Positions 19,005 to 27,892 of a stretch of 64,000 nt of DNA are shown here, piece after piece. Every line of letters starts with the position of its first letter. The stretch's first letter is position 1. The position numbers and the translations under genes are program-made. Origin of the DNA: Staphylococcus sp. ACRSN (GTDB taxonomy: Bacteria; Bacillota; Bacilli; Staphylococcales; Staphylococcaceae); the NCBI RefSeq assembly GCF_022346615.1, contig NZ_JAKRNS010000012.1:52660-116659 (forward strand), given 5' to 3'. The notes beneath the pieces are model-generated. The model had not been told where the DNA came from. It saw nothing but the letters and a program-made list of their open reading frames with translations, and ran no database searches.

Positions 19005-19022
19005 CCACGAATTATACTACAC
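19005..19022. repeat. Direct repeat, antitoxin copy
   Basis: CCACGAATTATACTACAC matches the toxin-start copy at 19158-19176 (CCACGTAATCATACTACAC) with one gap and one mismatch. The two copies correspond in position to the direct repeats of fst loci. Confidence 0.75.
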
Positions 19023-19058
19023 AACCCCAAGTCTGGTGTCGCAGACTTGGGGTTTTTT
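19023..19058. terminator. Shared terminator of toxin and antitoxin RNAs
   Basis: A perfect 13-bp GC-rich stem, AACCCCAAGTCTG and its complement, has a 6-nt loop and is followed by six T residues on the + strand. On the reverse strand no clear T-tract follows, so toxin-side termination may be weaker or use the stem alone. Confidence 0.85.
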
Positions 19059-19070
19059 GTGTGAGCTTGC

Positions 19071-19169
19071 CTATTTATCTTTCCATTTATTTTCTAACCA
19101 AACACGGAAAATAACAAGCAAGCAACCTGTTAGTAAAGTTCCAATTATTTCTTGCCACCACGTAATCAT
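19071..19169 (-). CDS. Type I toxin, Fst family
   Basis: The 32-residue peptide has a short polar and aromatic start (MITWWQEIIGT), a membrane segment (LLTGCLLVIFRVW) and a charged tail (LENKWKDK). The G-C-x4-F-x2-W-L pattern matches the Fst/Ldr toxin family, whose members insert into the membrane. GGGAGGTG precedes the ATG. The start region is the direct repeat that the antitoxin RNA can cover. The toxin promoter contains an SOS-box-like site. Confidence 0.75.
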   Translation of the reverse strand: MITWWQEIIGTLLTGCLLVIFRVWLENKWKDK

Positions 19170-19176
19170 ACTACAC
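19158..19176. repeat. Direct repeat, toxin-start copy
   Basis: This 19-bp repeat spans the toxin start codon and the end of its ribosome-binding site, and it matches 19005-19022. Pairing with the antitoxin RNA here would block toxin translation. Confidence 0.75.
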
Positions 19177-19221
19177 CTCCCACAGTAAAAAGTGCCATGT
19201 GGAGTTTGATGGCCTGTGCTT

Positions 19222-19251
19222 ATTTTAACACAAAAATAGAACGTATGTTCG
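19222..19251 (-). promoter_or_regulatory. Toxin promoter with SOS (LexA) box-like site
   Basis: The reverse strand has CGAACATACGTTCT at 19238-19251, a 13/14 match to the Gram-positive LexA consensus CGAACRNRYGTTYC. An extended -10 (TGTTAAAAT, core 19222-19227) lies 10 nt downstream. Transcription would start near 19214, giving a toxin mRNA of about 190 nt. LexA bound here would cover the -35 region. Confidence 0.6.
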
Positions 19252-19364
19252 CTAAAAAGGTCAGTTTCTTATAATTTTTGTTTAAAATGTGGTCAGGACT
19301 TTAATTTTAAATCATTTCAAGATAATATAGAAAGTAACAATATGTAAAGAGAGGTAGACCAACC

Positions 19365-20654
19365 ATGAATCCATTAGCTTTAGATTTAAATGAACAATTA
19401 TCTAAATCAAATCCAGAAATAGCAGATATGCTCTCAGATTTAGGTAAATTAATGTATTATCCAAAAGGTATTTTGTCTCAATCTGCGGAAGCAAAATCAA
19501 CAAAATATAATGCTACGATTGGTATGGCAACATATAGTGATAAAAAAATGTATGCCGATACTTTAAATGATGTTTTTGGTCAATTAGAACCAGATGAAAT
19601 CTTCCCTTATGCTCCCCCACAAGGAATTGAACCTTTACGCGATTTATGGCAGAAAAAAATGTTAAAAGAAAACCCTGATTTAAAAAAATCAGATATGACT
19701 AGACCTATCGTTACTAATGCTTTGACTCATGGTTTATCATTAATTGGTGATATGTTTGTGAATAGTGGTGATACAATACTACTTCCAACACATAATTGGG
19801 GCAACTACAAACTTGTTTATAGCACAAGACACAGTGCCGTTTTCGAAACGTATGATATATTCGATGAAAGTGGTAACTATACTACAGATGCTTTAGTTAA
19901 CACACTTGATAATTATACTAAAGATAAAGTAATCTTAATTTTAAATTATCCAAATAATCCTACAGGTTACACGCCTACTAAAGATCAAGTTGAGAAAATT
20001 GTTTCTGCAATTAAATCATTAGCTGAACGTGGTACTAATGTTATTGCACTTGTTGATGATGCATATTATGGCTTATTCTATGAAGATGTTTACACTCAAT
20101 CTTTATTTACTGCATTAACAAACTTACAGTTAAACAATTTACTCCCTATTCGTTTAGATGGTGCGACGAAAGAATTTTTCGCATGGGGCTTAAGAGTTGG
20201 ATTTATTACTTTTGGCGTCAATGATGAAACTACGAAATCCGTGTTAGAAGCCAAAGTTAAAGGTATGATACGTAGTAATATTTCAAGTGGACCAATGCCT
20301 TCCCAAAGTGCTGTAAAATATGTTTTAGAACATAACGAAACGTTTGATAAAGAAATTCAACAAAATATTGAAACTTTACAAGCTAGATATGAAGTAACAA
20401 AAGAGGTTGTATATGATGATAAATATGTGGCATACTGGCAACCTTATGAATTTAATTCTGGCTACTTCATGGCTGTACAAGTCAAAGGTGTAGATCCTGA
20501 GGCATTACGTACACATTTAATTGAAAATTATTCTATCGGTATCATTGCATTAAATAAAACCGATATTAGAATTGCCTTTAGTTGTGTTGAAAAAGAAGAC
20601 ATTCCACATGTATTCGATTCTATTGCAAAAGCAATTGCAGATTTACAAAAATAA
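19365..20654 (+). CDS. PLP-dependent aminotransferase, class I/II
   Basis: This 429-residue protein has the fold-type I motifs NYPNNPTGYTP near residue 200, DDAYYGLFYED near residue 225, and the PLP-lysine region LDGATKEFFAWGLRVGF near residue 265. It is probably an aspartate- or aromatic-type aminotransferase, but the substrate cannot be read from the sequence. GAGAGGTAG lies upstream of the ATG with a rather long spacing. It is a single gene ending at a long terminator hairpin. Confidence 0.85.
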   Translation: MNPLALDLNEQLSKSNPEIADMLSDLGKLMYYPKGILSQSAEAKSTKYNATIGMATYSDKKMYADTLNDVFGQLEPDEIFPYAPPQGIEPLRDLWQKKMLKENPDLKKSDMTRPIVTNALTHGLSLIGDMFVNSGDTILLPTHNWGNYKLVYSTRHSAVFETYDIFDESGNYTTDALVNTLDNYTKDKVILILNYPNNPTGYTPTKDQVEKIVSAIKSLAERGTNVIALVDDAYYGLFYEDVYTQSLFTALTNLQLNNLLPIRLDGATKEFFAWGLRVGFITFGVNDETTKSVLEAKVKGMIRSNISSGPMPSQSAVKYVLEHNETFDKEIQQNIETLQARYEVTKEVVYDDKYVAYWQPYEFNSGYFMAVQVKGVDPEALRTHLIENYSIGIIALNKTDIRIAFSCVEKEDIPHVFDSIAKAIADLQK

Positions 20655-20664
20655 TTAATCTTAA

Positions 20665-20735
20665 AAAAGGAACAAACGCTAATGTATTACTTCACTTTTA
20701 TAAGTGGAGTCGTCAAATTAGTGTTTGTTCCTTTT
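20665..20735. terminator. Bidirectional terminator with long stem
   Basis: A 19-bp stem (AAAAGGAACAAACGCTAAT and its complement) encloses a second small hairpin (ACTTCACTTT/TAAGTGGAGT). It lies between two converging genes. Confidence 0.9.
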
Positions 20736-20737
20736 AT

Positions 20738-21205
20738 TTATTGTTGCTCTTTTAATACTCGGGACATTTCTTCAATCTTACCAGCATGTAATGGAATGTG
20801 AATCGCATTTAATACAAGCAATTCATCCAACGTATTACAACCTGCAATTGTCTCAGTTAATTCTTCTTCTAATTGTTGATCAGTTAAATTTCGAGATCTT
20901 TCAGGCAATGTTTTTAAATAACTAAAGATTTCATCAATAGATGGGATTTCTTTGTCTCCCCAATCTTCAGGTGAACTTCCATATCCGAATAATTCATTAT
21001 ATTTAACAATATCCACTTCGTTTTGTTCACAAAGAGATAATCCGGATTCAAATATTGTTAATACATGTCCGTATTGCCAATGAATCGTATTTGGGAATAA
21101 TTCAAATTTGTCATCTAAAACTTGATCATTATCCCACTTTTCATATCCTGACAATAAATAATTAATTCCAGTATCAATAACCTCATAAACTGTTTTCTTT
21201 GTCAT
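20738..21205 (-). CDS. DinB-like four-helix protein
   Basis: This 155-residue protein has the DinB/YfiT pattern: His in NTIHWQYGHVLTIFE near residue 40, and a second His pair in LVLNAIHIPLHAGKIEEM near residue 140. These bind metal in the family. Family members include bacillithiol transferases, and staphylococci use bacillithiol, so a thiol-transfer role is possible. The ATG at 21205 follows GGGAGA. An upstream ATG at 21250 would add 15 residues and is unlikely. Confidence 0.78.
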   Translation of the reverse strand: MTKKTVYEVIDTGINYLLSGYEKWDNDQVLDDKFELFPNTIHWQYGHVLTIFESGLSLCEQNEVDIVKYNELFGYGSSPEDWGDKEIPSIDEIFSYLKTLPERSRNLTDQQLEEELTETIAGCNTLDELLVLNAIHIPLHAGKIEEMSRVLKEQQ

Positions 21206-21457
21206 AATTATTCTCCCTTTCGTAAACAAGTTGAAAATCATACAAAGCATTACACATTTGTAGCGAAACTATTTCCAACTCTACCCTAATATCAAATGTT
21301 TATTCAGTACACAATAAATACTAGAATATTTTTAAAATATAAATAGCTAATAAGTAGCATATCAAATTCGTTTCCTATTAGAAATTAAATCAACTTATTT
21401 TAACAAAAAAGGTTTTAACTATACGATCGAGTTATTTAAAGGTTTACCATTTTACAC

Positions 21458-22306
21458 TCATTCATCCTGTAAAATTGATAACAGCTGTAAAAATGCAGGC
21501 GTACCAATATTATCTCTTCGATAGACAAATGAAATGGGTACATCTTCAAAAATTTCATTCATCTCATAAAAATCGACATCAATATCAGCTCTATTTTTTA
21601 TAACAGAAAAAGGTAGCATTGCAATGCCTATGCCAGCTTTTACACAACCTAAAATCCCATCCAAAGTGTTTAATGTCATGATACTTTGAACCGAAATACA
21701 ATTATATTTCAACCATTGTTCAAAGTAACTTCTATAAAAACATCCTTTTTCAAAGACAATAATTGATTGAGGCAAGCTATTTTGTAATAAGTCAGTACTC
21801 CCCTTTTGAGAAATAACAACCATTTTTTCTTCGTATAAAGGAACTTGTATAATTTCTTTTTCGTTAACAACTCCAGATAAAAAAGCACCATCTAGATTTC
21901 TATTTTTAATATGTTCAACTAACTGTTTAGATGAACCTGTTGTTACATTTAATTTAGTATTCTTGTCCTCCTTACGAAAAGCTTCCAATATTTCCGGCAA
22001 TCTAGTTGCTGCAATTGTTTCAATTGAGCCAATTTGTAATGTTATATCTTTCACTTTACCAATATCCGCTTCTGCTTTTGTAGTTAATGAAAGGATTTCA
22101 TTAATATAAGATAAGAGCACATGACCTTTTGCTGTAGGTGTCACTTCTTTTTTATCTCTATAAAGCAATTGTGTATCATAATACTTTTCCAAGCGTTTAA
22201 TTTTGGCAGTAACATTAGATTGTACATAGTTTAATTCGATAGCTGCTTTAGTAAAACTTTTCAAATCACAAACTTTTTTAAATGTTTTCAAGTCTTCAAT
22301 TTGCAT
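21458..22306 (-). CDS. LysR-family transcriptional regulator
   Basis: This is a 282-residue LysR regulator with an N-terminal winged helix (LKTFKKVCDLKSFTKAAIELNYVQSNVTAKIKRLEKYY). A periplasmic-binding-like effector domain begins near residue 90. It lies 8 bp downstream of the MFS gene on the same strand, so the pair is likely one operon. The operator-like palindromes upstream of the MFS gene are probable binding sites. The effector is unknown. Confidence 0.85.
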   Translation of the reverse strand: MQIEDLKTFKKVCDLKSFTKAAIELNYVQSNVTAKIKRLEKYYDTQLLYRDKKEVTPTAKGHVLLSYINEILSLTTKAEADIGKVKDITLQIGSIETIAATRLPEILEAFRKEDKNTKLNVTTGSSKQLVEHIKNRNLDGAFLSGVVNEKEIIQVPLYEEKMVVISQKGSTDLLQNSLPQSIIVFEKGCFYRSYFEQWLKYNCISVQSIMTLNTLDGILGCVKAGIGIAMLPFSVIKNRADIDVDFYEMNEIFEDVPISFVYRRDNIGTPAFLQLLSILQDE

Positions 22307-22314
22307 GTATCATA

Positions 22315-23490
22315 TCACTCCAATTTACGCATTACATTATAACTTTTAACACTACTAATCAAGCCTACTAATAAGATGATTGTCGCAAAACCCAATGCCA
22401 AATTATAATTTCCAGATTCACCTATTAAAACACCTGAAATACTTGGCGCAACCATTTGACCTATACTATAAATTACAGTTAATGAAGCAACAAAATTAGT
22501 TTTAGTATTATATTGATACATCATGGTTTGCCCTTGAGATAAAAAGAGTGTAGTTAAGCCTAAGAATGTGCCACCAAATAATATAGAACTTATGATAATA
22601 CTAACTATATTATGTGAAAGGATTGGTAAGCAAACACCAACAATTTGTAATATAAATGCTAAATAAATTGCCTTTTCTCTTGTTATCTTGTCTGCAATCA
22701 TCGACCAAAGAATCGTAGAAGGTATTGCGCCTAATCCAACAAACATCCAACTAAGTGCAGCATAGTCAGCAAATTGGGGGATTGATTTTACAATAACGAC
22801 TAAAAATGTACCTGTAATGATATATCCTGCACCTTCACAGAAATACGCAATATAAAAATATCTTTTAAACCTTGCATCGATAGTCTGTGTTGAAAAATTA
22901 CGATGCGTTTTTGAATCTTCCATTTTCATCTGCACATTATCTTTCAAAGTAATAAAGACATACAATGATATAATCATAGAAAATATACCTAGCGTAATCC
23001 ATAATGCTTGCCATGAAACACTATCCGCAACAAAGAATATATAAATACTACTTACAAATAACCCCATACCAACTGCACTATACAATAAACCTGAAATACT
23101 TTCTTTATGCGCTTGTCTTAAAGCATCTAACACAATATTAGAAGCTAATACAAATACTGTGCCACTTGTAATACCACCAATCAACCGTAAGACCAACCAT
23201 ACAATATAAGAATCTGACATCCCCATTAATACAGTACTTACAATATTAATCAGTAAATATAATTTCAAATCGATGGCTTTCGATTTCATAATGAACCACA
23301 TTGGTATAATAGCTCCAATTAAATAACCTAAATAATTAGAAGTAGCTAAATAACCTGAAGTTTGACTGTTTAAATGCGTAGATGATTGCATAATCGGTAA
23401 TAAAGGTGTAAATGCAAACCTGCTAATTGCCATAACAATAAACAAGGCAACCATCCCAGATATTAACTGTTTGTGCGTCTTATCTAACAT
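22315..23490 (-). CDS. MFS transporter (YbfB/YjiJ-like)
   Basis: This is a 391-residue, 12-span major facilitator. The N-terminus SGMVALFIVMAISRFAFTPLLPIMQ matches the YbfB/YjiJ group, whose substrates are mostly unknown. AAGAGGAT precedes the ATG. The downstream LysR gene probably controls it. Confidence 0.82.
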   Translation of the reverse strand: MLDKTHKQLISGMVALFIVMAISRFAFTPLLPIMQSSTHLNSQTSGYLATSNYLGYLIGAIIPMWFIMKSKAIDLKLYLLINIVSTVLMGMSDSYIVWLVLRLIGGITSGTVFVLASNIVLDALRQAHKESISGLLYSAVGMGLFVSSIYIFFVADSVSWQALWITLGIFSMIISLYVFITLKDNVQMKMEDSKTHRNFSTQTIDARFKRYFYIAYFCEGAGYIITGTFLVVIVKSIPQFADYAALSWMFVGLGAIPSTILWSMIADKITREKAIYLAFILQIVGVCLPILSHNIVSIIISSILFGGTFLGLTTLFLSQGQTMMYQYNTKTNFVASLTVIYSIGQMVAPSISGVLIGESGNYNLALGFATIILLVGLISSVKSYNVMRKLE

Positions 23491-23511
23491 AATTTATCCT
23501 CTTTTCAAAAA

Positions 23512-23580
23512 TGATTATATTAATGATTATACGTTTTTATTACCATCAATAAAAATGATGATTTTTGATTATATTAATCA
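23512..23580. promoter_or_regulatory. Two operator-like palindromes upstream of the MFS gene
   Basis: TGATTATATTAATCA at 23566-23580 is a perfect 6-3-6 inverted repeat. A second copy, TGATTATATTAATGA at 23512-23526, differs by one base. The 54-bp spacing is close to five helical turns. They are good candidates for the LysR regulator encoded at 21458. Confidence 0.5.
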
Positions 23581-23834
23581 TTATTATTGATGTATAAGAT
23601 GTAAAAATTCCCCTAACTTATTTTTATAAAAAATATTTTCAATAAATGGTTGTTATATAGCGAAAACACACTATTTTTTATACGTCTATATTGACTTATT
23701 AACTATTAAAAGCATAGATTTCAAATTAGAATTTTGTACCTCGATGACTGGTATTTTTCATTATGATAATATTAAAATAATAATTATTTTATCAATATGT
23801 TACACTTTTCTAATATTTTGAGGAGGGTAAAAGT

Positions 23835-24404
23835 ATGACTATCAAATTAAAACAAAGAAAAATCATATTAGATTTGGCTATTTCCTTAGACGGATTTATC
23901 GAAGGAAAAAATGGGGAGATTGATTGGTGTATTATGGATCCCGAAATGGAATTCACAAATTTTCTCAACCAAATTGACACAATTTTATATGGTAGAAAAA
24001 GTTACGATTTATGGGGACAATATACACCTTCGTTAGATGCTTCTGATGAGGAAAAGGAAATGTGGGACTTGGTTCATCGTAAAGATAAATATGTATTTTC
24101 TAAAACACAAACAAGTTCTGCTGAAAATGTTATTTTTATTAATGAAAATATTGCAGATCAAGTAAATAAGTTAACACATAAACCAGGTGGAAATATATGG
24201 TTATATGGTGGATCGGGTCTTATTACTACATTTATTGATTTAAATCTGATTGATGAATATAGACTATCTGTTCATCCAGTAGTATTAGGTGAAGGCAAAC
24301 CATTATTCGAAAATATAAAACAGAGATTGAATTTAACATTAGTACACACAAATACATTTTCATCTGGTGTCGTTCAACTCATTTATCGTCCAAACAAGAG
24401 TTAA
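23835..24404 (+). CDS. Dihydrofolate reductase / RibD C-terminal domain protein
   Basis: This 189-residue protein has the fold signature KIILDLAISLDGFIEGKNGEIDW, then LYGRKSYDLW near residue 55, GGNIWLYGGSGLITTFIDLNLIDEYRLSVHPVVLGEGKPLF, and a short C-terminal strand. It is a member of the DHFR-like family rather than the housekeeping FolA. The specific substrate is unknown. GAGGAGGG precedes the ATG. Confidence 0.8.
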   Translation: MTIKLKQRKIILDLAISLDGFIEGKNGEIDWCIMDPEMEFTNFLNQIDTILYGRKSYDLWGQYTPSLDASDEEKEMWDLVHRKDKYVFSKTQTSSAENVIFINENIADQVNKLTHKPGGNIWLYGGSGLITTFIDLNLIDEYRLSVHPVVLGEGKPLFENIKQRLNLTLVHTNTFSSGVVQLIYRPNKS

Positions 24405-24601
24405 ATAAATCAATGCCTTAATATTTATTCTAAATTAATACATTTAAATAAAGTTATGCAACACATTTCGGAATATTAGAAGTATGCTTCATATTAATAT
24501 ATTTTATTTAGTATATACTTTAATTCTATGGTTTAATATCATACTATCCTCTTAAGTGTATTGACATAAATATTCGTATTTCCATTACTATTAAATAAAA
24601 T

Positions 24602-24641
24602 AAAAGGCAATTTCTATGTTTTCAATAGAAATTGCCTTTTT
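24602..24641. terminator. Bidirectional terminator before groEL
   Basis: The stem AAAAGGCAATTTCTAT and its complement, with an 8-nt loop, is followed by T residues. It lies between the DHFR-like gene and the groEL stop. The rest of the 24405-24718 gap is AT-rich with nothing else recognisable. Confidence 0.85.
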
Positions 24642-24718
24642 GTTTTCGTCAAAGATATTAATTCTCTAACTGTATCATTATATTTAAATTTTAATCATTT
24701 TAATATTCAGTATGCTAG

Positions 24719-26365
<1,647 letters not shown>

Positions 26366-26403
26366 TTATTTAGAATTCTTAAAAATTTATATTTATAAAG
26401 GTA

Positions 26404-26691
26404 TTATGCTTCAATAATTGCTAATATATCTTCTTCATTGACGATTAAATATGTTTCGTCTCCACGCTTAACTTCTGTACCTGCATATTGTTGGAAAACG
26501 GCCTTATCGCCTTTATTAACTTCTGGAACAACTCGAGTACCATTTTCTAAAGTACGTCCTGCACCTACTTCTATAACAGTTCCTTCGTTAGATTTTTCTT
26601 TAGCGCTATCCGTTAATACGATGCCGCTTTTCGTTGTTTGTTCTTGTTCTGTTTTTTGTATAATCACTCGACTACCTAATGGTTTTAACAT
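26404..26691 (-). CDS. groES: Co-chaperonin GroES (Hsp10)
   Basis: This 95-residue protein caps GroEL. It starts [18 protein letters not shown] and contains the mobile loop ([23 protein letters not shown]). The ATG at 26691 follows a GAGGAACAGT ribosome-binding region. A longer reading from 26727 would run into the operator. It is the first gene of the groESL operon. Confidence 0.97.
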   Translation of the reverse strand: MLKPLGSRVIIQKTEQEQTTKSGIVLTDSAKEKSNEGTVIEVGAGRTLENGTRVVPEVNKGDKAVFQQYAGTEVKRGDETYLIVNEEDILAIIEA

Positions 26692-26721
26692 TGACTGTTC
26701 CTCCTCAAAATAGTAAATCGT

Positions 26722-26748
26722 TAGCACTTAATATGCTTGAGTGCTAAT
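26722..26748. promoter_or_regulatory. CIRCE element (HrcA operator)
   Basis: TTAGCACTT-N9-GAGTGCTAA matches the CIRCE consensus with one mismatch in one arm. It lies in the groES 5' region. HrcA binding here represses groESL until heat shock. Confidence 0.95.
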
Positions 26749-26762
26749 ACACTTTTAATAAT

Positions 26763-26779
26763 AATCAAAGTTGGTCAAT
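26763..26779. promoter_or_regulatory. CtsR-like heptad repeat
   Basis: AATCAAA-GTT-GGTCAAT matches the CtsR consensus (A/GGTCAAA-NAN-A/GGTCAAA) with one mismatch in each heptad. It lies inside the predicted groES promoter (TTGAAA, 17 nt, TATTAT on the reverse strand). Dual HrcA and CtsR control of groESL is known in S. aureus. Confidence 0.65.
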
Positions 26780-26870
26780 ATTTCAAGTTAAAACTATTTG
26801 TCATAAATTTTGTGCATAGATTGCATTTACGATAGAATAAATAACATATACTTATTATTGGAGGTTCACC

Positions 26871-27614
26871 ATGTCTCGATTATGGGCGTCAATTTTGACA
26901 TTATTAATTTATGGATTTGCACAATTAGGGGTTGTTATCCTTCAGTTGTTAGGTCTATTTGACAATTTATCCGGCAAAGCATTACTTTTTGCAAGCATAT
27001 ATACTCAGGTAACTTGTTTTATTATTGCTGCAATTTTAATTATTCTTATCAATTTATTTATAAAAAATCCATCTTATATTGAGCGTCAACATAAAGAAAA
27101 GAAACGTTATGTTGTTTTATGGGCATTTGTTGGATTTGCTGTTGTTATGATTTATCAAGTGATTGCAGGTATGATAAATATGTATGTATTTGGTGCACCA
27201 AATAAAAGTCCAAATACTGCAAGATTAATGAAAGTTGCACAAGAAATTCCTTTATTTATCATACTAATATCAACAGTGGGACCAATATTAGAAGAGTTTG
27301 TATTCAGAAAGGTTATATTCGGGGAAATATATAACTTAATTAAAGCAAATAAAGCCGTTCGTTTTATTATTGCAGCAGTTGTCAGCTCAATAATTTTTAG
27401 TGCTGCACATGGAGATCCTTCCTTTTTTATCATTTACTTTGGCATGGGTGTGATCTTTTCAGCATTGTATGCATACACTAAACGTATCTGGGTACCTATT
27501 TTAGTACATATCATGCAAAATAGCTTGGTCGTAATTATTCAAATTGTTATAGGACCTGAAAAAATAAAGCAACTTCAAGAAACGACATCATTTATCATTC
27601 ATTTTATAGGTTAA
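26871..27614 (+). CDS. mroQ: CPBP intramembrane protease MroQ
   Basis: This 247-residue membrane protein of the ABI/CPBP family has the three metal-site motifs: EEFVFRK near residue 142, FSAAHGD near residue 180 and HIMQNS near residue 216. In S. aureus, MroQ is encoded next to groES and promotes agr signalling at the peptide maturation or export step. The same neighbourhood here supports the name. GGAGG precedes the ATG. Its likely partner genes, agrB and agrD, lie 6 kb downstream. Confidence 0.85.
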   Translation: MSRLWASILTLLIYGFAQLGVVILQLLGLFDNLSGKALLFASIYTQVTCFIIAAILIILINLFIKNPSYIERQHKEKKRYVVLWAFVGFAVVMIYQVIAGMINMYVFGAPNKSPNTARLMKVAQEIPLFIILISTVGPILEEFVFRKVIFGEIYNLIKANKAVRFIIAAVVSSIIFSAAHGDPSFFIIYFGMGVIFSALYAYTKRIWVPILVHIMQNSLVVIIQIVIGPEKIKQLQETTSFIIHFIG

Positions 27615-27798
27615 TATTTTAAAAATCTCAATACTTTCTAATTTTCTATATTATTTAACATGATGATATGAACTGATTTATATCTTCCCTATTTTGAATG
27701 ACACTCAAATCAATCACTCATTTATATACTGCAAAGTTATAAAACTATATAGATAACGAAAGATGGTCAATACTTTGAATTGTGACCAAAAATAAAAA

Positions 27799-27834
27799 AA
27801 TGGTCGAGGCACTGAGATGCCTCGACCATTTTTT
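27799..27834. terminator. Bidirectional terminator between mroQ and sdrH
   Basis: The 12-bp stem AATGGTCGAGGC and its complement, with an 8-nt loop, has T-tracts on both strands. Confidence 0.92.
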
Positions 27835-27892
27835 ATTCTATTATCAAATATGATACATTATCTAATTTGATTAGTATTACTGTTTAAAACAA

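Larger units (their letters stand above)
19001..19058 (+). ncRNA. Fst-type antitoxin RNA (RNA II-like)
   Basis: A predicted RNA of about 60 nt runs from the promoter at 18966-18994 to the hairpin at 19023-19054, which is followed by six T residues. It carries the repeat at 19005-19022, which is nearly identical to 19158-19176 around the toxin start codon. The RNA can therefore pair with the toxin mRNA at its ribosome-binding region and at the shared terminator. This is the par/fst arrangement, in which two convergent RNAs share a terminator and direct repeats. The ends are predicted, not measured. Confidence 0.65.
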
